DNA of 41,668 bases from Stereum hirsutum FP-91666 SS1. Its lineage: Eukaryota > Basidiomycota > Agaricomycetes > Russulales > Stereaceae. The translations under genes were made by a program, and so were the position numbers. Below, piece by piece: positions 22,862 to 35,419 of the stretch. Within the stretch, counting starts at the first letter, position 1; each line of letters begins with the position of its first letter. Where the stretch lies: the NCBI RefSeq assembly GCF_000264905.1, contig NW_006763134.1, forward strand, positions 2,716,763-2,758,430. The letters are read 5' to 3'. The notes under the pieces are model-generated. The model worked only from the letters and a program-made list of their open reading frames with translations. It did not search any database and had not been told where the DNA came from.

Positions 22862-24946
22862 TCAAAATCCACCGTGTCCACACGACACGACTGGAAATCT
22901 TGACGGATAAGTTATGTCGAGCCTGGATTCGGACTCGCATGACCCATCGGGAACCTCGAAGATCGTGAACCCACAGATCAAGCGGTGCTCGCTCCAGTCC
23001 CTATAAATGTGAATGACAACATTGGGTACGGCTCAGAAAACATTGATCGTTTCAGAAGCGAAAGTCACTCACTCTTTCTGGCAATAATAACCACAATATT
23101 CCGTCGTTTTGCAAGCTTTACACCTGGTCTTTCTCCTCCTGCTGCACCCTCTTCGTGCGCACTGCTTATATACCGCGCACTGTTGGGACACTGTATCCCA
23201 GTAAAACCATGGTCGAATATGGATGGCCTCTACTGTGTCTGGAGCGGTTTCTAGAAGAATACTGCGTGGAAATGAGTTTGGAGGTAATGGTTTCTCTGCG
23301 CCGATATAGGCCATGTCTAAGAGCGCACGAAGGGACCGAGGGCGCGGCAGCTCCGGGCGTAGACATGCGTACAGCGATGGGTTATCTACAGCGGCTTGAT
23401 TGATGATTGACAGTATTGTCTGGATGTAATCTAAACGTCAAGTCAATCCAAAAGTGTAGGCGCGAGGCATATTAGCTGAAGCATACATACTGAACGTGCC
23501 TGTTGAGGAGGTAGACCGTGCTAAAGCCTCATCAAGCGCGGCAAACATGCCGGCCTGGACCAGAAGTCGAATAAAAGAGATCAATTCTTCGGGAATCGAT
23601 TCCTCTGTAGACGAAAGGGTGCACGATATGAGTTGTATTACCGCCTCGGGTAAATCAATCATCGAGGACGACGCTTCGACCCTGGAGCTTCCGTGCACGA
23701 TCTCCCTAGCTGAAACAAGAGTCTGAAAGACGGACTTCCAAATGCCTTTCTTCTTCACAAAAAATCGCGCAAAGACGGGCTCGCCCCTCGACAAGCATTT
23801 TCTAGCTATGACGCTGTAGTCAAAAAGTATGCTGAGAGTCTGGATGGTGGTGCCGCAGAAATAAGGGTCCTCGTGAAGGTTCCGTAATAACCACTCGAGC
23901 TTTTCAATGAAGCGATGGAGGCCCCTACATCCGACTTGGATATCTCTGAATAATTTCTTCATCAGCAGAGCGTGGTTGAGAGTTTCGTCTGTATCATTGC
24001 CAACGTATACCGAACGGAGGAAGGTAGGCATGATTTGGAACTCGTCCGGCGTAGTGGAGTGCATCAAGTAGCGAAATATGAGGCGTGTGGTTAGGTCCTC
24101 ATCTTTCTGCAGCATCTAAAATTGACTGGTTAGTGCACGATATTATTTGACAGGATATAGAGCAAGATAACGAACCGATACAAAGGATGTATCCATCGTG
24201 ACCTCACACATTGTCTCTACAATAACATATACGGGTATTCGTTCAAACTTCATCTCCGAGAGGGGAACGTTAGTTTGACCAGGCTTATCCCATAGCTGTA
24301 CGGTGTGTGGTTAGTATTGTACTCATATAATCACGGTGTTTGGTAGGAGTGGCGTCACTCACACGTTGCATCATGCTCTTCCAGTAGCGGCGAAGAGTGG
24401 AAACTACTATTGTGTTGGTCGAGCGTCGGTTGGACCCAAGTTCTTCACATATCTGTGCGATGTACCAGAGTGGATCATAGTGTGCCGAGTGGTACTATGA
24501 AAAGAGTCAAATTGAGGAGTGTACTAACGAGGAACTGGCGTACGCTCTCACCCGCATCGGTTCGCCGGGAGGAGTGGGAGCAAGACGGTACCCGAACGTG
24601 GAACGTACACCATTCACGCATTCGCATAACCTGCCGACAATATCAGCAACGACAAGGCCGTCCCATTGATCACGTCGGTCGGGGGTCACTATGGCGTTTT
24701 GTATGCCGAACCGAACATGTTCCATATCCTATCATGTTCGAGGTAGTGAGGTATATAGCCCCAACGCCGGGACGAGGTACGTACCATGATAGTGTCTCCC
24801 CATTTGTTCCTTTTCCCAACAGCGTTGGACGATAAATCAAAGATATCGACCACGCGTTGAGGGTTCTCTTTAAAGATTGTCGCCCATTTTAGATCGAGAT
24901 CGTGCACGCCTGAGTTCAGAGTGGAACGAGCGGATCCTGACTCCAT
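22862..24946 (-). CDS. MYND zinc-finger protein (copy B)
   Basis: Seven exons: 24946-24785, 24728-24552, 24494-24363, 24295-24176, 24115-23491, 23394-23073 and 23000-22862; 558 aa. It is a full-length paralogue of the gene at 9119-11199. Shared landmarks include NPQR-VDIFDL near the N-terminus, KNKWGDTI or RNKWGDTI at the end of exon 1, QWDGLV, LVQAGMF-ALDEA/LEEA before the fifth intron, RPWFYWD or CPWFYLD, and the C-terminal MYND finger (CARRGC, CKAC, YCGYYC, then H and C in exon 7). Exon phases are identical. Compared with copy A, exon 6 is about a dozen residues shorter at its start. It is intact in this reading. Function beyond zinc and peptide binding is unknown. The two copies face each other across the window, as expected from a duplication followed by inversion or transposition. 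Confidence 0.87.
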
Positions 24947-25585
24947 ACGATTAGTGCTCGAGATATGCGTCGAGCACGATGTACGCCCTGCAGCGCTATA
25001 GTAACAAAGCAGGTCAATGCTCGTGTGGCGTGCCGCTCGCCTGTCGAGTCTCGCAACGGCATACCATGACTCGAGGGCGGCTAAGAGAGCGAGATGATGT
25101 GTAGAGTACTTACTTTGGTCTCAGTTTGGATGACTTCGTGAGTGCTTGTGCGGTATGTTCAGAGGTCGACGAACGATAACAAGAACGAAAAGTGTTCTCG
25201 GAAGGATCTGGCTGACCTTATATATATCCCCCTTCATCCGTTTGATCCTTTGTTCAGCGTTGCATACCGCCGCTTCAAGCTCGTTCCCTTGATCAACTCA
25301 CGCTTGTTGTCCCCCGGAATAGGAAACAATAACTGAGAATAAATTAGCAATTTATGTGACAACTAGCCTGCCGACGAAAATGAGAAAATATGCTCGTGAA
25401 GATTAGATAGTGCAAGGAAGGTCGAAAAAATCGTCCGCGAATAAAAAGCTACCACTGAGCGGCGTTGAAAAAATGGCGACTAGGAATGATATCCACGAAT
25501 CAAAAGAATCCTCCATCGTGACTGCGCACCAAAGCGAAAGTGCCCCAAGCGCCATCTTTCCATCTCGTTTCGATCCCACTCAAGC
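24947..25585. other. Intergenic, upstream of MYND copy B
   Basis: Contains the expected promoter of the minus-strand MYND gene and the 3' flank of the proline-rich gene. The frames at 25142-25336 and 25410-25706 are without domains; the second overlaps the proline-rich gene and is its shadow. Confidence 0.4.
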
Positions 25586-28500
25586 TCATTGCCACCCAAG
25601 TGCACCTGGACCGTCACGACTCCCACCCGTACCCCTCTTTCTCAATCTCCCACCACTTCCTGCCGCTTCGTTCCTTCTCCCATTCACATTCGCACCTCCA
25701 TTTTGATTCCCGTTTCCGCCAGCACCCGTCAAAGCCCTCGTTAACGACATCGTCCCACCCGCCCAACCCTCCGCCACCTGCACCAAATCGTCCACCCTCG
25801 ATCTCCAACCCCCGCCTTCTTCGGGCCCACAGCTAACGGCTCCATCGCGAGTCGGGTTCGATCTAGTGTTGGCGAAGTAGCTCGAGGGGTGCTGGTACGG
25901 AGACTGTGACAGTGGTGGTGGCGAAAACGTCAAAGAAGGAGAGCGTGGATGTGTCGGCGGTGCTGGCGGTAGCGGAAGAGATTGCGGTACAGCGTCGCTG
26001 TGTGGAACGGAGTAGGAAGCCCTTCTGCCGTGTCGAGTGTGGTATGGCGAATGATTTGCAGACGTGATCGGTCTTTGAAAGGTAATATCGCGAGAAAATA
26101 AGGGGGAGATGGAGGTAGGAGAGCCCCAAGGTGCGTGGAGGTAGAGCCCTGCGTAAGGCTGGGCGTGTTGTTCCCAGCACGTTCGACAAGGCCGACTCGG
26201 ATCTGCGTTCTTGTATCCAGTGTTCTTGCCTGAGAAAGAGCAAACATGGGAAATGAATCCATGGATTAGCATCGACGAAAAGAGCCGATGGACGACGAGG
26301 GAACTGAGTCGTACGTAGAAACGGCAAAAAGGGTGAAGGGTTGAAGGTAGAGCGAAGTCGGCTCATGCTTAGACCAGAACCACCTCAGACGCGGATGAAC
26401 AGTCGAAAATTGTTCATATGTCTATGAAGCCACCGGTATGATACTCGAATGTGCTACCGAATTCTCGGATGACCAGAACCGACCAGCATCGAAGTAACCC
26501 CCAGGAATCACCCAGACACCGACGAAGACTGCGAAACAGGCTCGTCTGCATCTCGTTCAACTTCGCTTTGACCGACTTCGCCACCCGAAATGGAAAGCAC
26601 CACAAGACCTTAAAACGTTCCCGGAAATCGACAAGAAAAACAAAGGCGAAGAAGAAGAACTCACATTTCGCGCACTCAAACCCTCTCGGATATACCAGTA
26701 TCATCCCCTGGTTCATCAATGGATGCCCCGGCACCGGCACGTTTGTCGGGCTCGCATCCGGTAGCTGTCTCCCATCTCTCCCATAACCAGCGCCACTCCC
26801 AGCTCCCGTACTCGAACCCGCTCCGCTCCCGGTCCCGTCACCGTTAACACCAGGCCCAGGACTGATTCGGCCACCGAAACTCCTCCGCCGCGCATGCCCA
26901 CCGTTCAGACTCGGCCTCGGCATCAGATAGTCCGACCCGCTCATACTAGACTGTGGCGGATCGCCCGGTGGAGGCGCGTACGTGGATGCCCTCGAAGACT
27001 CAGAATCGACTCCAACAGAAAGCGAGCGCATACGCGAGTACAGATTTGACGCCACTCCTAAGCGATCTTGAATGGACGCAGGCTGTGGATTCGGCTGTGG
27101 ATTCGGCTGTGGGTTCGGCTGTGGATTCGGCCCTCCTTGCGGCTGTGGATTTGGCTGTGGCTGAGGATTCGGTGAGGGACCACCTCGGTTTAGCCTCGAA
27201 TCCACAAAATCCGCACCAGCGGAATAGAACGCCCTTGCGAAGTCGGAAACTGCAGGCCTACGACCTGAGCCAGACAAGGACTGGGGAGATACTTGAGGCG
27301 GTGGAGAATTTGGATATGTGGAAGCGAACGGGTCCGTTGGGCCCGTGGAAGGTATGGGGAATGAATAGTCGTTATCGCTGGCGTATGGAGCATATGGTTG
27401 ATTGGGTACGGGCGGATAGGGCGATGGTGGCGGAGGCGGGGCGATGGATATTGAGGGAGCATGCATGAACGGCGGTGTTATAGGTCGAGGTGGAGGAGGA
27501 GGGCCTGGAGGAGGCGGATGTGGAGAAGCGTAGCCCGGTTGAGGTGGTGAGAGATGCTGTGGCGCATGAGAAGGAAGAAACGGTGAATGTGGAGGCTGCG
27601 GAGATGGGGGTGGTTGTGGCTGAGGTGGAGGCGGCGGCGAGGAATGGGGCCCAAATGAAGGCGATGAGGAAGGCTGTAGACCTATGTGTGGCCCAAACTG
27701 GTGTATCGTCGATAGAGGAGGTACAGCTAACGACGGAGAGTATGTAAGTGTATGAAGGGTCTGTGAAGGATTCAATTGCGAGGACGTGGAGAATGAGTTG
27801 GGCAGAGGTGGAGGTTGGATATGTGGGGATTGTTGTGGATGCGGGGAGTAGGATGCGTTCGAGGGAGGTGAGGGCATGGGTACAGGCATGGATACGCGTC
27901 CTGCAGTACCTGGTGGTTGGCTAATTGGATCGAGCTGGAGGGGAGGAACGACCGACGCGCCATACCCGGAATTCTGACGAACGGGAGGTGCGTGGTTGTA
28001 GGTGCTGTAGGATGACGGTGGACGAGGAGGAACGGGTGGACGAGGAGGAACGGGTGGTCGTTGGGCGCTCGAAGTGGCAGCGTTCACATTCGATGTCGAA
28101 CCCGGACTCGTTATACTCGTCGCAGCGTTCGTGGAGCTCTCGGGGACTGGTTGAAAACCATCCGTACCCGAGTTTATACCTGCAGAGGCATAGAAGTCGA
28201 GGGCAAACTGGGATAGAGGTCGTCCCTCCGTCGATGACGAAGAACGAGCATGTATAGGACGCAGGGTCGAAGTAGGTGATTGTGGCGCGGAAGGCAACGA
28301 CGGACTCGAAGGCGAGTGCCTTGGTGGAGAAGATGACGGTTGAATTTCGAGAACGGGGATATCATGGGAGGATGTCGAAGGCCGGAATGTCTGTGGTGAT
28401 GAAGGCTGGTGATAGACTGTCGGAGAACTGGGTAGGTTGGACTCAACGGGGACTTGGCTGCCATTAGGCTCTCCTCCATCGTCAACGTCTACCGGAACCG

Positions 28501-28837
28501 TGCTTTCTCCGGCACTCTCATCTGCCACGAGCGTATACACTGGCGGTGGGATATCGTCCTGCTCCTCTTCTCCTCCTCTTTCGCCTACATTCCCGCTCCC
28601 AGTCCCAACCCCGTTCCCGTTCGCTGAATCTTGCACAAGTGGTAAAGACGATGCAGCGTGTACGACATTGGGCGAAGATAAAAGGATTGGAGAGTATGAG
28701 GGTGGTGAAGAGATCTCCGGTTGAGAGGACTGCGGAGATGACGAAGGGTTGGAGGAACGACGTGAAGGACTGGCATGCTCGACAGGTTCACGAACCGAGT
28801 TCCTCGTCGTTCGAAGCGAATTAGACGCCAGTGACAT
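25586..28837 (-). CDS. Proline-rich protein with C-terminal Hua1-like CxxC pairs
   Basis: Two exons, 28837-26665 and 26229-25586, with a phase-1 join and a 435-nt intron; 938 aa. About residues 1-250 are serine/proline-rich and acidic in places. A PPVPPRPP repeat near residue 265 is a typical SH3 ligand, and long PPPP runs follow to about 520. NPQP repeats lie near 560-590. The segment around residues 719-746 reads GFECAKC-x13-CRTCW with NTGYK between, two CxxC pairs expected to bind one zinc. Yeast Hua1, a cytoplasmic protein linked to actin patches, has a comparable J-protein-like zinc motif after a proline-rich region; this link is inference from memory. The intron falls inside the last cysteine codon of the first pair, and splicing restores the motif, which strongly supports the model. 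Most of the protein is predicted to be disordered. Confidence 0.82.
27081..27172 (-). repeat. 12-bp minisatellite inside the proline-rich gene
   Basis: On the plus strand GGCTGTGGATTC is repeated about four times in tandem from 27081 to 27130. After a short break come two variant units (27141-27172). It encodes the NPQP repeats of the proline-rich protein. Such in-frame repeats often vary in copy number between strains. Confidence 0.8.
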
Positions 28838-30592
28838 ATTCGTAACTTAGCAGTCAACGCGGTGGTTGACGACGAAGAGGATAGCCAGAGCGATCAGGAC
28901 GACGAGGAGAACGAGGAAGGACAAGATCAGCTGTGGCTTGACGTATTACGCCACACAGCGGCTCAAGTGACATTTGATGGGTGCCACAACAACGCAACGG
29001 TAAACATCGTGTCGCTCTTTCTCTCGACCACAACAGCTACCACTGCTCTGAATCGCTGTGCTCGTCCACTTACTATAGGACTAGTACTTTGCTGAACTTC
29101 ATGGGATGTGTACATCTTGGGCGCTCTGCTTTGCTTCTTTTTCATGCTCTGCACGAGGAAAATATGATTGCATAGCGCGTACTGATGACTTTCTGTTCAA
29201 GACGTTCTGTTGATAAAACTGTATACGTCGTATTAATTATTTTGAGCCTCCCTACCTGGGTCACCTCTGATGCAGATACTTGATACCTTCCGTGACCGTG
29301 ATATGAACGCGGTTCCCTATCATATTGAAGCAATATTCCGAACGCGAACTATGCAAATTCGGTCTGACTCTGCGCCCAATCACTGTCCTTGTGCTGTCTT
29401 CCGATGGAGGCCTATTTGTCTACGATTTCTCGTGAATAATTTGGCCCTCAGATAGGGCGAAGGCTCGCTAAGATACTGCCCGAGCCATATCGACGCGATT
29501 TGTAGCTTATATTGCCGCACGGCATCCGTCTACGCTGGTGCTAAACGTTTCGACGCTGATGTCGAAGGCAGACGAGTAAGCTAAGGACTGTGATCCTGTT
29601 ATTTAACTCGGTGTCAATGTGGCGTCTGAACATGGGTCAGATTCGAGAATCTCATGCTTAGGATAGCGTCGCCGAAGAGCTCCAAAACGATGGGGCCATG
29701 TCTTGGCGGGGACGGAAGTCTTGACTCCCCGACTTCGTAAGTTGCTTTCCCCCTACTGTGTTCGTCTTGTCTTATAGTATATCTAACGCCGTTGCTGACC
29801 CATCTTCTGAATGGACGATACCAGGTTCGGGGCACCGCTCTCGAGACTCCCCAAATATCCCAAAGTCCAATTCCCTTGTTGTCGTGTTCATCGGCGCTGA
29901 GAGATGACCGCCGTCAGGATAGAAACACATTCGTTCCACGATAACGGATTGGAATACCGCGGCGCGATCAGTCTTTTTTTCTGGAACATCATTGCATCGA
30001 TCTCAACGTGGATGGTTAGGTGCCGAAGTGGAATAGAGAGCGGGATACGTTTTGAAGACAAAACGCGGACTTCATGGTGCGTATCAGTTACTGTACTACT
30101 ATTCCGCCTTTAAAATTTCGGTCTCACTCTCCCTTTCTGTCTCCACCTCGACTCCCTCCATCACTTCCCGGATATCATAGGCCCCCGTTTTGTCTTATCC
30201 GGGATCTATTTCGCAATCGTCAAACACTCCCATTGTGTCACATCCAATTTTTATCTCACAAATGATTTTTTTGCCACATTCATAGTCATCCCGGCGAAGG
30301 CTCCCATTACTTCGCGAGTTGGTGTTCTCTTCATGACGTGATCCAAAAACTACCAAGCGCAGGAATACTTCACACCCTCCTTCTGAACGGTTGTATCTTG
30401 CTCTAACCGTTCGTCACCACCCCCTTTAGTCGATCATTTGCATATGTATGGAAAGTTCGTAAGACCAGGCGACGTCAAATGAGACAGTCAAGACCGACGC
30501 TCAACTTCCGATGTTACATTGTGTGATAATTGTTCTATACGGAAGAACGTATCCAACATATCTTGCAATCCTCGCGTCTCATTCCTCATGCC
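28838..30592. other. Intergenic, nothing assigned
   Basis: The first few hundred bases should be the promoter of the proline-rich gene. An open frame near 28862-29095 has no ATG start and an acidic composition; it is probably chance. The rest contains short overlapping frames and pyrimidine-rich patches (30110-30260), with no domains or RNA genes seen. Confidence 0.4.
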
Positions 30593-32824
30593 TCACACCT
30601 CACTGCTCATCTTCTCCTGAAGGTCCTTCATCTCCAACAACTCACCCCTAGGTTCGTCAATCGAAGATCCAGTATCACGGTGAGTCGTGACGTTATGCCG
30701 GATTTCGATGACTGTGGGACGATGCTGCTCTATGTCTCGATGGTCGTGTCGCAAACCCGGGTGGACGTTTGCGAGGCCTAGTACGGGGCGCGAGACCGTG
30801 CTGCGAAGATTCTGTCGAACGTTCAGCATGGCGAGGAGAGAATTGCATTCCACTACGATATGAGTATGTGAGTAAAGCCACGACTCCCGACAGTAAGTCC
30901 TAGCTCACATTGTGCGATGAAGAAGTCCATGGCTAACGTCCAAGTGGCCTTTGGAAAAACTATGATCTTGAATTCATGTACTAGATCAGATTCTCGCCTC
31001 ACATCAAAGTGAGACAGGACTGACTCCGACAAGCTCAACGAGCACTACCACGCTGTGAGGTAGATGAATATCCGATACGATGTGTTCGCATAAAGAGATG
31101 CGTACGTGATTAATATGAATCTTTCGACAGCGTAAGTAATGAGTTTGTCAATGAAGGTATTCGTCCTAAGTTGTCGATGCATCTTGGAGTTGAGTAATAT
31201 TCAACAGAGGACGAGGGGATGAAAATACCTTGAAAAGGCAGTCTTGTTCGTGTGCAGCAACACGGAAAGTCCGACCATGATAGCGCCATTACTCGTGACC
31301 CATAACGCTAACTTCGAAACGAATGCCTGTCGCTGAATGGCTATGTCAGAATGCAGACAATGAAAGCGATATAAGTGCCTAAGACGGTATCGTTATGCTC
31401 ACTGTACCGTCACCAAGTTCGGAAAGATTCCATCTTTGCATTCTGAAATGTATGATTAGCTGGAGAAGGTGACGTTGGACAAGTAAAGCAACGTGCATAA
31501 GAACTGCCGTTTCTGCTCTCCGGATAAGGATATGAAAAACAAGGCAAGGTCGCACTCATCTCACTCACGTATGGCGAATGCTATCGAGAACAATATGCGG
31601 GTTACGGTGAAGCCATATATCTATGATATTGCGCAGAGACGTACCAGTTCTCGTAACGATCAGCAGAACCTGGAAAATCAAATTATAATGTCACCGTGTC
31701 AGGGTACAGTGATGCCTGGCAGGGACAGTTCTCACAATGAAGGCCGTCACTTTACGCTTCCAATGCGTCTTGCAAACTGATTTGTAACCAAGGAAATTCA
31801 ACGGCTGATCACGACGTGCATGAAATGGAGGTCCTACCTCGAAATATCATATATGCAAGGTAGCTATTCCCAGTCGTTTGGTTAAATATTGTCTGTGAGG
31901 AATTTGGGCCTACCTTTGCACTACTAGCGTCGTCACGTCCTACTAGCCTGTCAGAACAAGCCATAACCCCCGTCACTTCGAAGCAACTCACGGTCAAAGT
32001 AACAGAGACCTATCAAGGTAAGTAAGCTACAGAGATAACACCTTGGTCAAATAGAGCCGCTCACGTAAAGAGACCTACGAAATGGTAAAGGATTATTGGT
32101 GTTTCAATGAGGTATCACTTCGGCAAAAGACAATTCTCACCAGACTCCGTGATTTATTGCGATGATATTTCCATAGTGAATCACCTAAACCAAGAGGCAG
32201 ATCCTCAATATTGAGTTGCCGCACAGTACTTATGCTGTATCCCACTAACTATTACGATGTATAGAGAATGGCTGACTGTAGGAATTTCAGAGACTCAGTA
32301 TAATCGATATGCCGAAGAGAGGAAATGTACCAAGTATCATGTGCAAGATATCCAGAGCCCTATTGAGTCTGTTAGCTGGTATCGAGTCTATCGACATGGA
32401 ATTTCAGACGCAGAGGACAGACCACAGAGAGTAAACCTGCCGAGAACTAGATCATGTTATGTGCAAGATACATTCGGGACGTGAGCACAATACCATGAGT
32501 TTCACTACTACATGATCTTCGAAAGCTGATCTGTAATAAATGTATGTCTAGCATGCAACAATAACGATCAGATAGTATACGAAGGACTAGGCATGAAGCC
32601 GATGAAAAATACTGACTTGAAGCGTAGTTATACCTGACAAAGCGAACATGGCCGCTGCGCACAAGAGTCCCGGTCCTATGGATGTTGATATATCGTAGTA
32701 AGTACGCCACAGATATCATCACGCTGCCATAACAAGTTAGGGACTTACCCAGCACGGCCTTCACCAATGGAAGAACGATAGCTAGCCATTCTGGCGGTGG
32801 CATTGGCAGTTCAGTGGTAGACAT
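30593..32824 (-). CDS. DUF6534-domain multi-pass membrane protein
   Basis: Many short exons. Reliable ones are 32824-32749, 32675-32617, 32547-32494, about 32383-32331, 32275-32256, 32184-32141, 32074-32065 and one from 32009. Then come 31442-31414, 31340-31229, 31165-31106, 31052-31025, 30966-30909 and 30852-30593. The landmarks follow the family order: FALSGITTLQTYIYYRSAFED, RALDILHMIL, VIHYGNIIAINHGVWSLY, then the DUF6534 block VGLSVLLHTNKTAFSR/TNTFIDKLITYAVERFILIT/FPKATWTLAMDFFIAQ/LLAMLNVRQNLR, then a long polar C-tail. The segment between about 31990 and 31450 (two central helices) could not be resolved; a possible FARRI motif near 31770-31752 belongs there. The family is common in Agaricomycetes, is predicted to have seven helices, and its function is unknown. 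The unresolved middle means partial decay cannot be excluded. Confidence 0.72.
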
Positions 32825-35419
32825 TAAGCTGATCTGATAGTTGGTTAGATGGGGAGTGCAGCTGGTCTCTGGTGATGCTCAGCCTTGTGCTTTTATGTGG
32901 GATGGCTCCAGCGCCATGATGAAGAGACTGATGTGATTCGCCTTGAAAGATAGCATGGAATATCTTTTCACCCTCGCTGCATCCATCAGTTTCATCGGAC
33001 TGGATCTATCTGTTCAATAATATATGCTGCGTCTATCTAAAAAGAGGAGCCGATACAGCGGGATAAGTTAATGATCGGGAAGACGCATATATACATCTAG
33101 ATCACAGGAAAGATTTCACTATGATACATCTAACATGAGACCTTGTCATATTCTTGGTCAACTCATGTATTCGGCTGTATATCAACTTCGTGGTCGGTTA
33201 ATTTTAGGAATTGACACGGGGGACGACTTCTCATGGTTAAAGCATTCTTCAACACCCTCATGAGTCATGAAGTAACATGTCAAGGCCAAGACCCACTCAA
33301 GGCACTACCGTATTGATGAGGAAAATAATCTTATGAATACTTCTATGAGCGTATCACGCCTCCTTTTTTTCACCTACCTTAGTAGGCGGACCTTTTGCTG
33401 TCAATTTGCTGTTCGCGGGCAGATATCAGTAAGCGAGTTGAGCCGTTTCGTCACAGATCTTTGTGTCAACAGACTTCCCGGAGACACGGGACGCACGAAT
33501 CACTGTGGATCAGATCATAATTTATATCCCGTTCTTACTCCATCCACTCACTCCACCTTGCGGTGTCGATATTCTTCTGTCCCTATCTGTTGAGGCAGTG
33601 TATGCCCAAGTGATGCTACTGCCGGAGGGAGCACTGTGGCGAGGTGTGTGTACTTTGACAACAAAGTGTATTGTACCATAAGAGAGACAGTCGGTGAGCA
33701 AGAGGAGACTACGCCAGGAAAGAGTATCAGCATACAGATTGCTCGAGATAGTATTGAATCAAGAGCGCAGAGTCTGACGAACTGAGATAGATAACAAGGA
33801 GAGATCAACGTACGCGTAAGATGCGATCGCTATAGGCAACAGATTCCGGCGAGAACAAGGATGGGAGACGAGTAAGAGTAGGCATTGATCCTGGAGGCTT
33901 TGGCCTTCAAGACATAGTAGAAACATACTAGAGATCGAATGAGTCAGTACAGGTCACCATATGAGTGGTACAAGTGACGGTTTGTACACCAAACGCACAG
34001 CCTTTGACGCCATATCTGCCAGACTTTCAGCCCCTCTCTTGAAGAACCCGACAAGCCGTTCCACATCTTGTCAATTCCTTTCCTACAAATGGCAATGACG
34101 CTGGGGCCACGGAGAACGAAGGATCAGGGCCAGCCTGTTATAAGTGGTTTACATCTTCATCCTCGTCTTCGAAGCTTGGGAGTTCGTGTAGATTGCTTCT
34201 AGATTCAGACTCGAAGAAACCAACGACGTTCTTGGGTTGTCTCCGTTGTCGCCCGCTGTGATGACGAGTTCAACTAGTGGTATATGATTGTCCGGCGCAG
34301 ACAATATCATATTACTGCGATGTTCCGCCGTAAACAGAGAATCGTCAATATAAAGATGAGAGAAGTAACGATGGAAATTGAAAGACATACGTGCAAGGTC
34401 AAGATGTTTACCGCTTTTCGTTGTATTACCTACCGTACCCTTCCACAAGCGACCCACTGAAGCCCATGCGGGAACAGCGACTCATCCGACCGTTTCCCCG
34501 GAGGACCCGATCGTTTATATCGTCCGTCACAGTCGTACGGTTCCAACAACGTAGCGCTCTATCGTCCGAAGACGAACACGTCCCAGAAGATATGGGATGC
34601 TGGACAATGCAATACAATTGATACAATGCTGGCCACCGTAAATCGTAATAGTTACAGCAAGCTCGGTTTGATAGGGCGCGAAGAAGATGTCGCGTCGTTG
34701 ATTGGAGGTCATATGGATATCTGTGTGGCGTACACGACACAGGAGCGGTGAAAAAGAGGACGTGATGAAGGCATGTAGGGTATAGAATTCAAGGGGACGT
34801 GAGAGGCCGTACGATTATTTTTACGAGTGCGGTCCGTATGGCGGTGCTCCGTCATCCATTTTAGAGTATCCCCGGTCATTCTCATGTTGCCTATCCACGA
34901 CACGCACTCACGCATCCCTGATCCTCAACAGCCAGTCATCGACACCATCTCACCTTCGTCCACCACCGCCCAACCACCGCCCAGCCACCGTCCCACGCCA
35001 TCCTTCCCCTCTCACCCTGCCATCACTAGTCGTACCACTCAGAGTCCGAAGCCTGCATTTTCTCCCCAATTTTTTCCGAGTACGCGTTCATTGAGATCCA
35101 TCGAGAGCGCGGCGCATTTCTTCAGGAAACGACATCGGAGCATTTTAGGTGTGTGTTGCAGTAGAGCCTCCAGTTCGGGCGAATGGAGGGAGCGGATTGC
35201 GTGGTGGGATTGACCGAGGTCTGATGTAATCGAGTGGATTGCAATGTGCGATATTCGATTGTAAAAGTCTAAAACATTTTAGCTGTGCAAGAAGGGTGAG
35301 ATAAGGATGGGGACGGAATAAACTCACCATAACAACACGCCCATATCTCCACACATCCATCTCCATACCTTTTCGCCTTCGAACCACCTTCTCGTCCTGC
35401 CTCACACCCCAGGCCGTGA

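Noticed and set aside
27081..27172. Short tandem repeat considered as a CRISPR-like array
   Set aside because: The units are contiguous 12-mers without spacers and lie in a coding exon of a eukaryotic gene.
26953..27747. Plus-strand frames of 85-171 codons
   Set aside because: Shadows of the proline-rich minus-strand gene; their repeats mirror its codons.
28862..29095. Acidic 77-codon plus-strand frame directly upstream of the proline-rich gene
   Set aside because: No ATG start and no conserved feature; it lies where the promoter of the minus-strand gene is expected.
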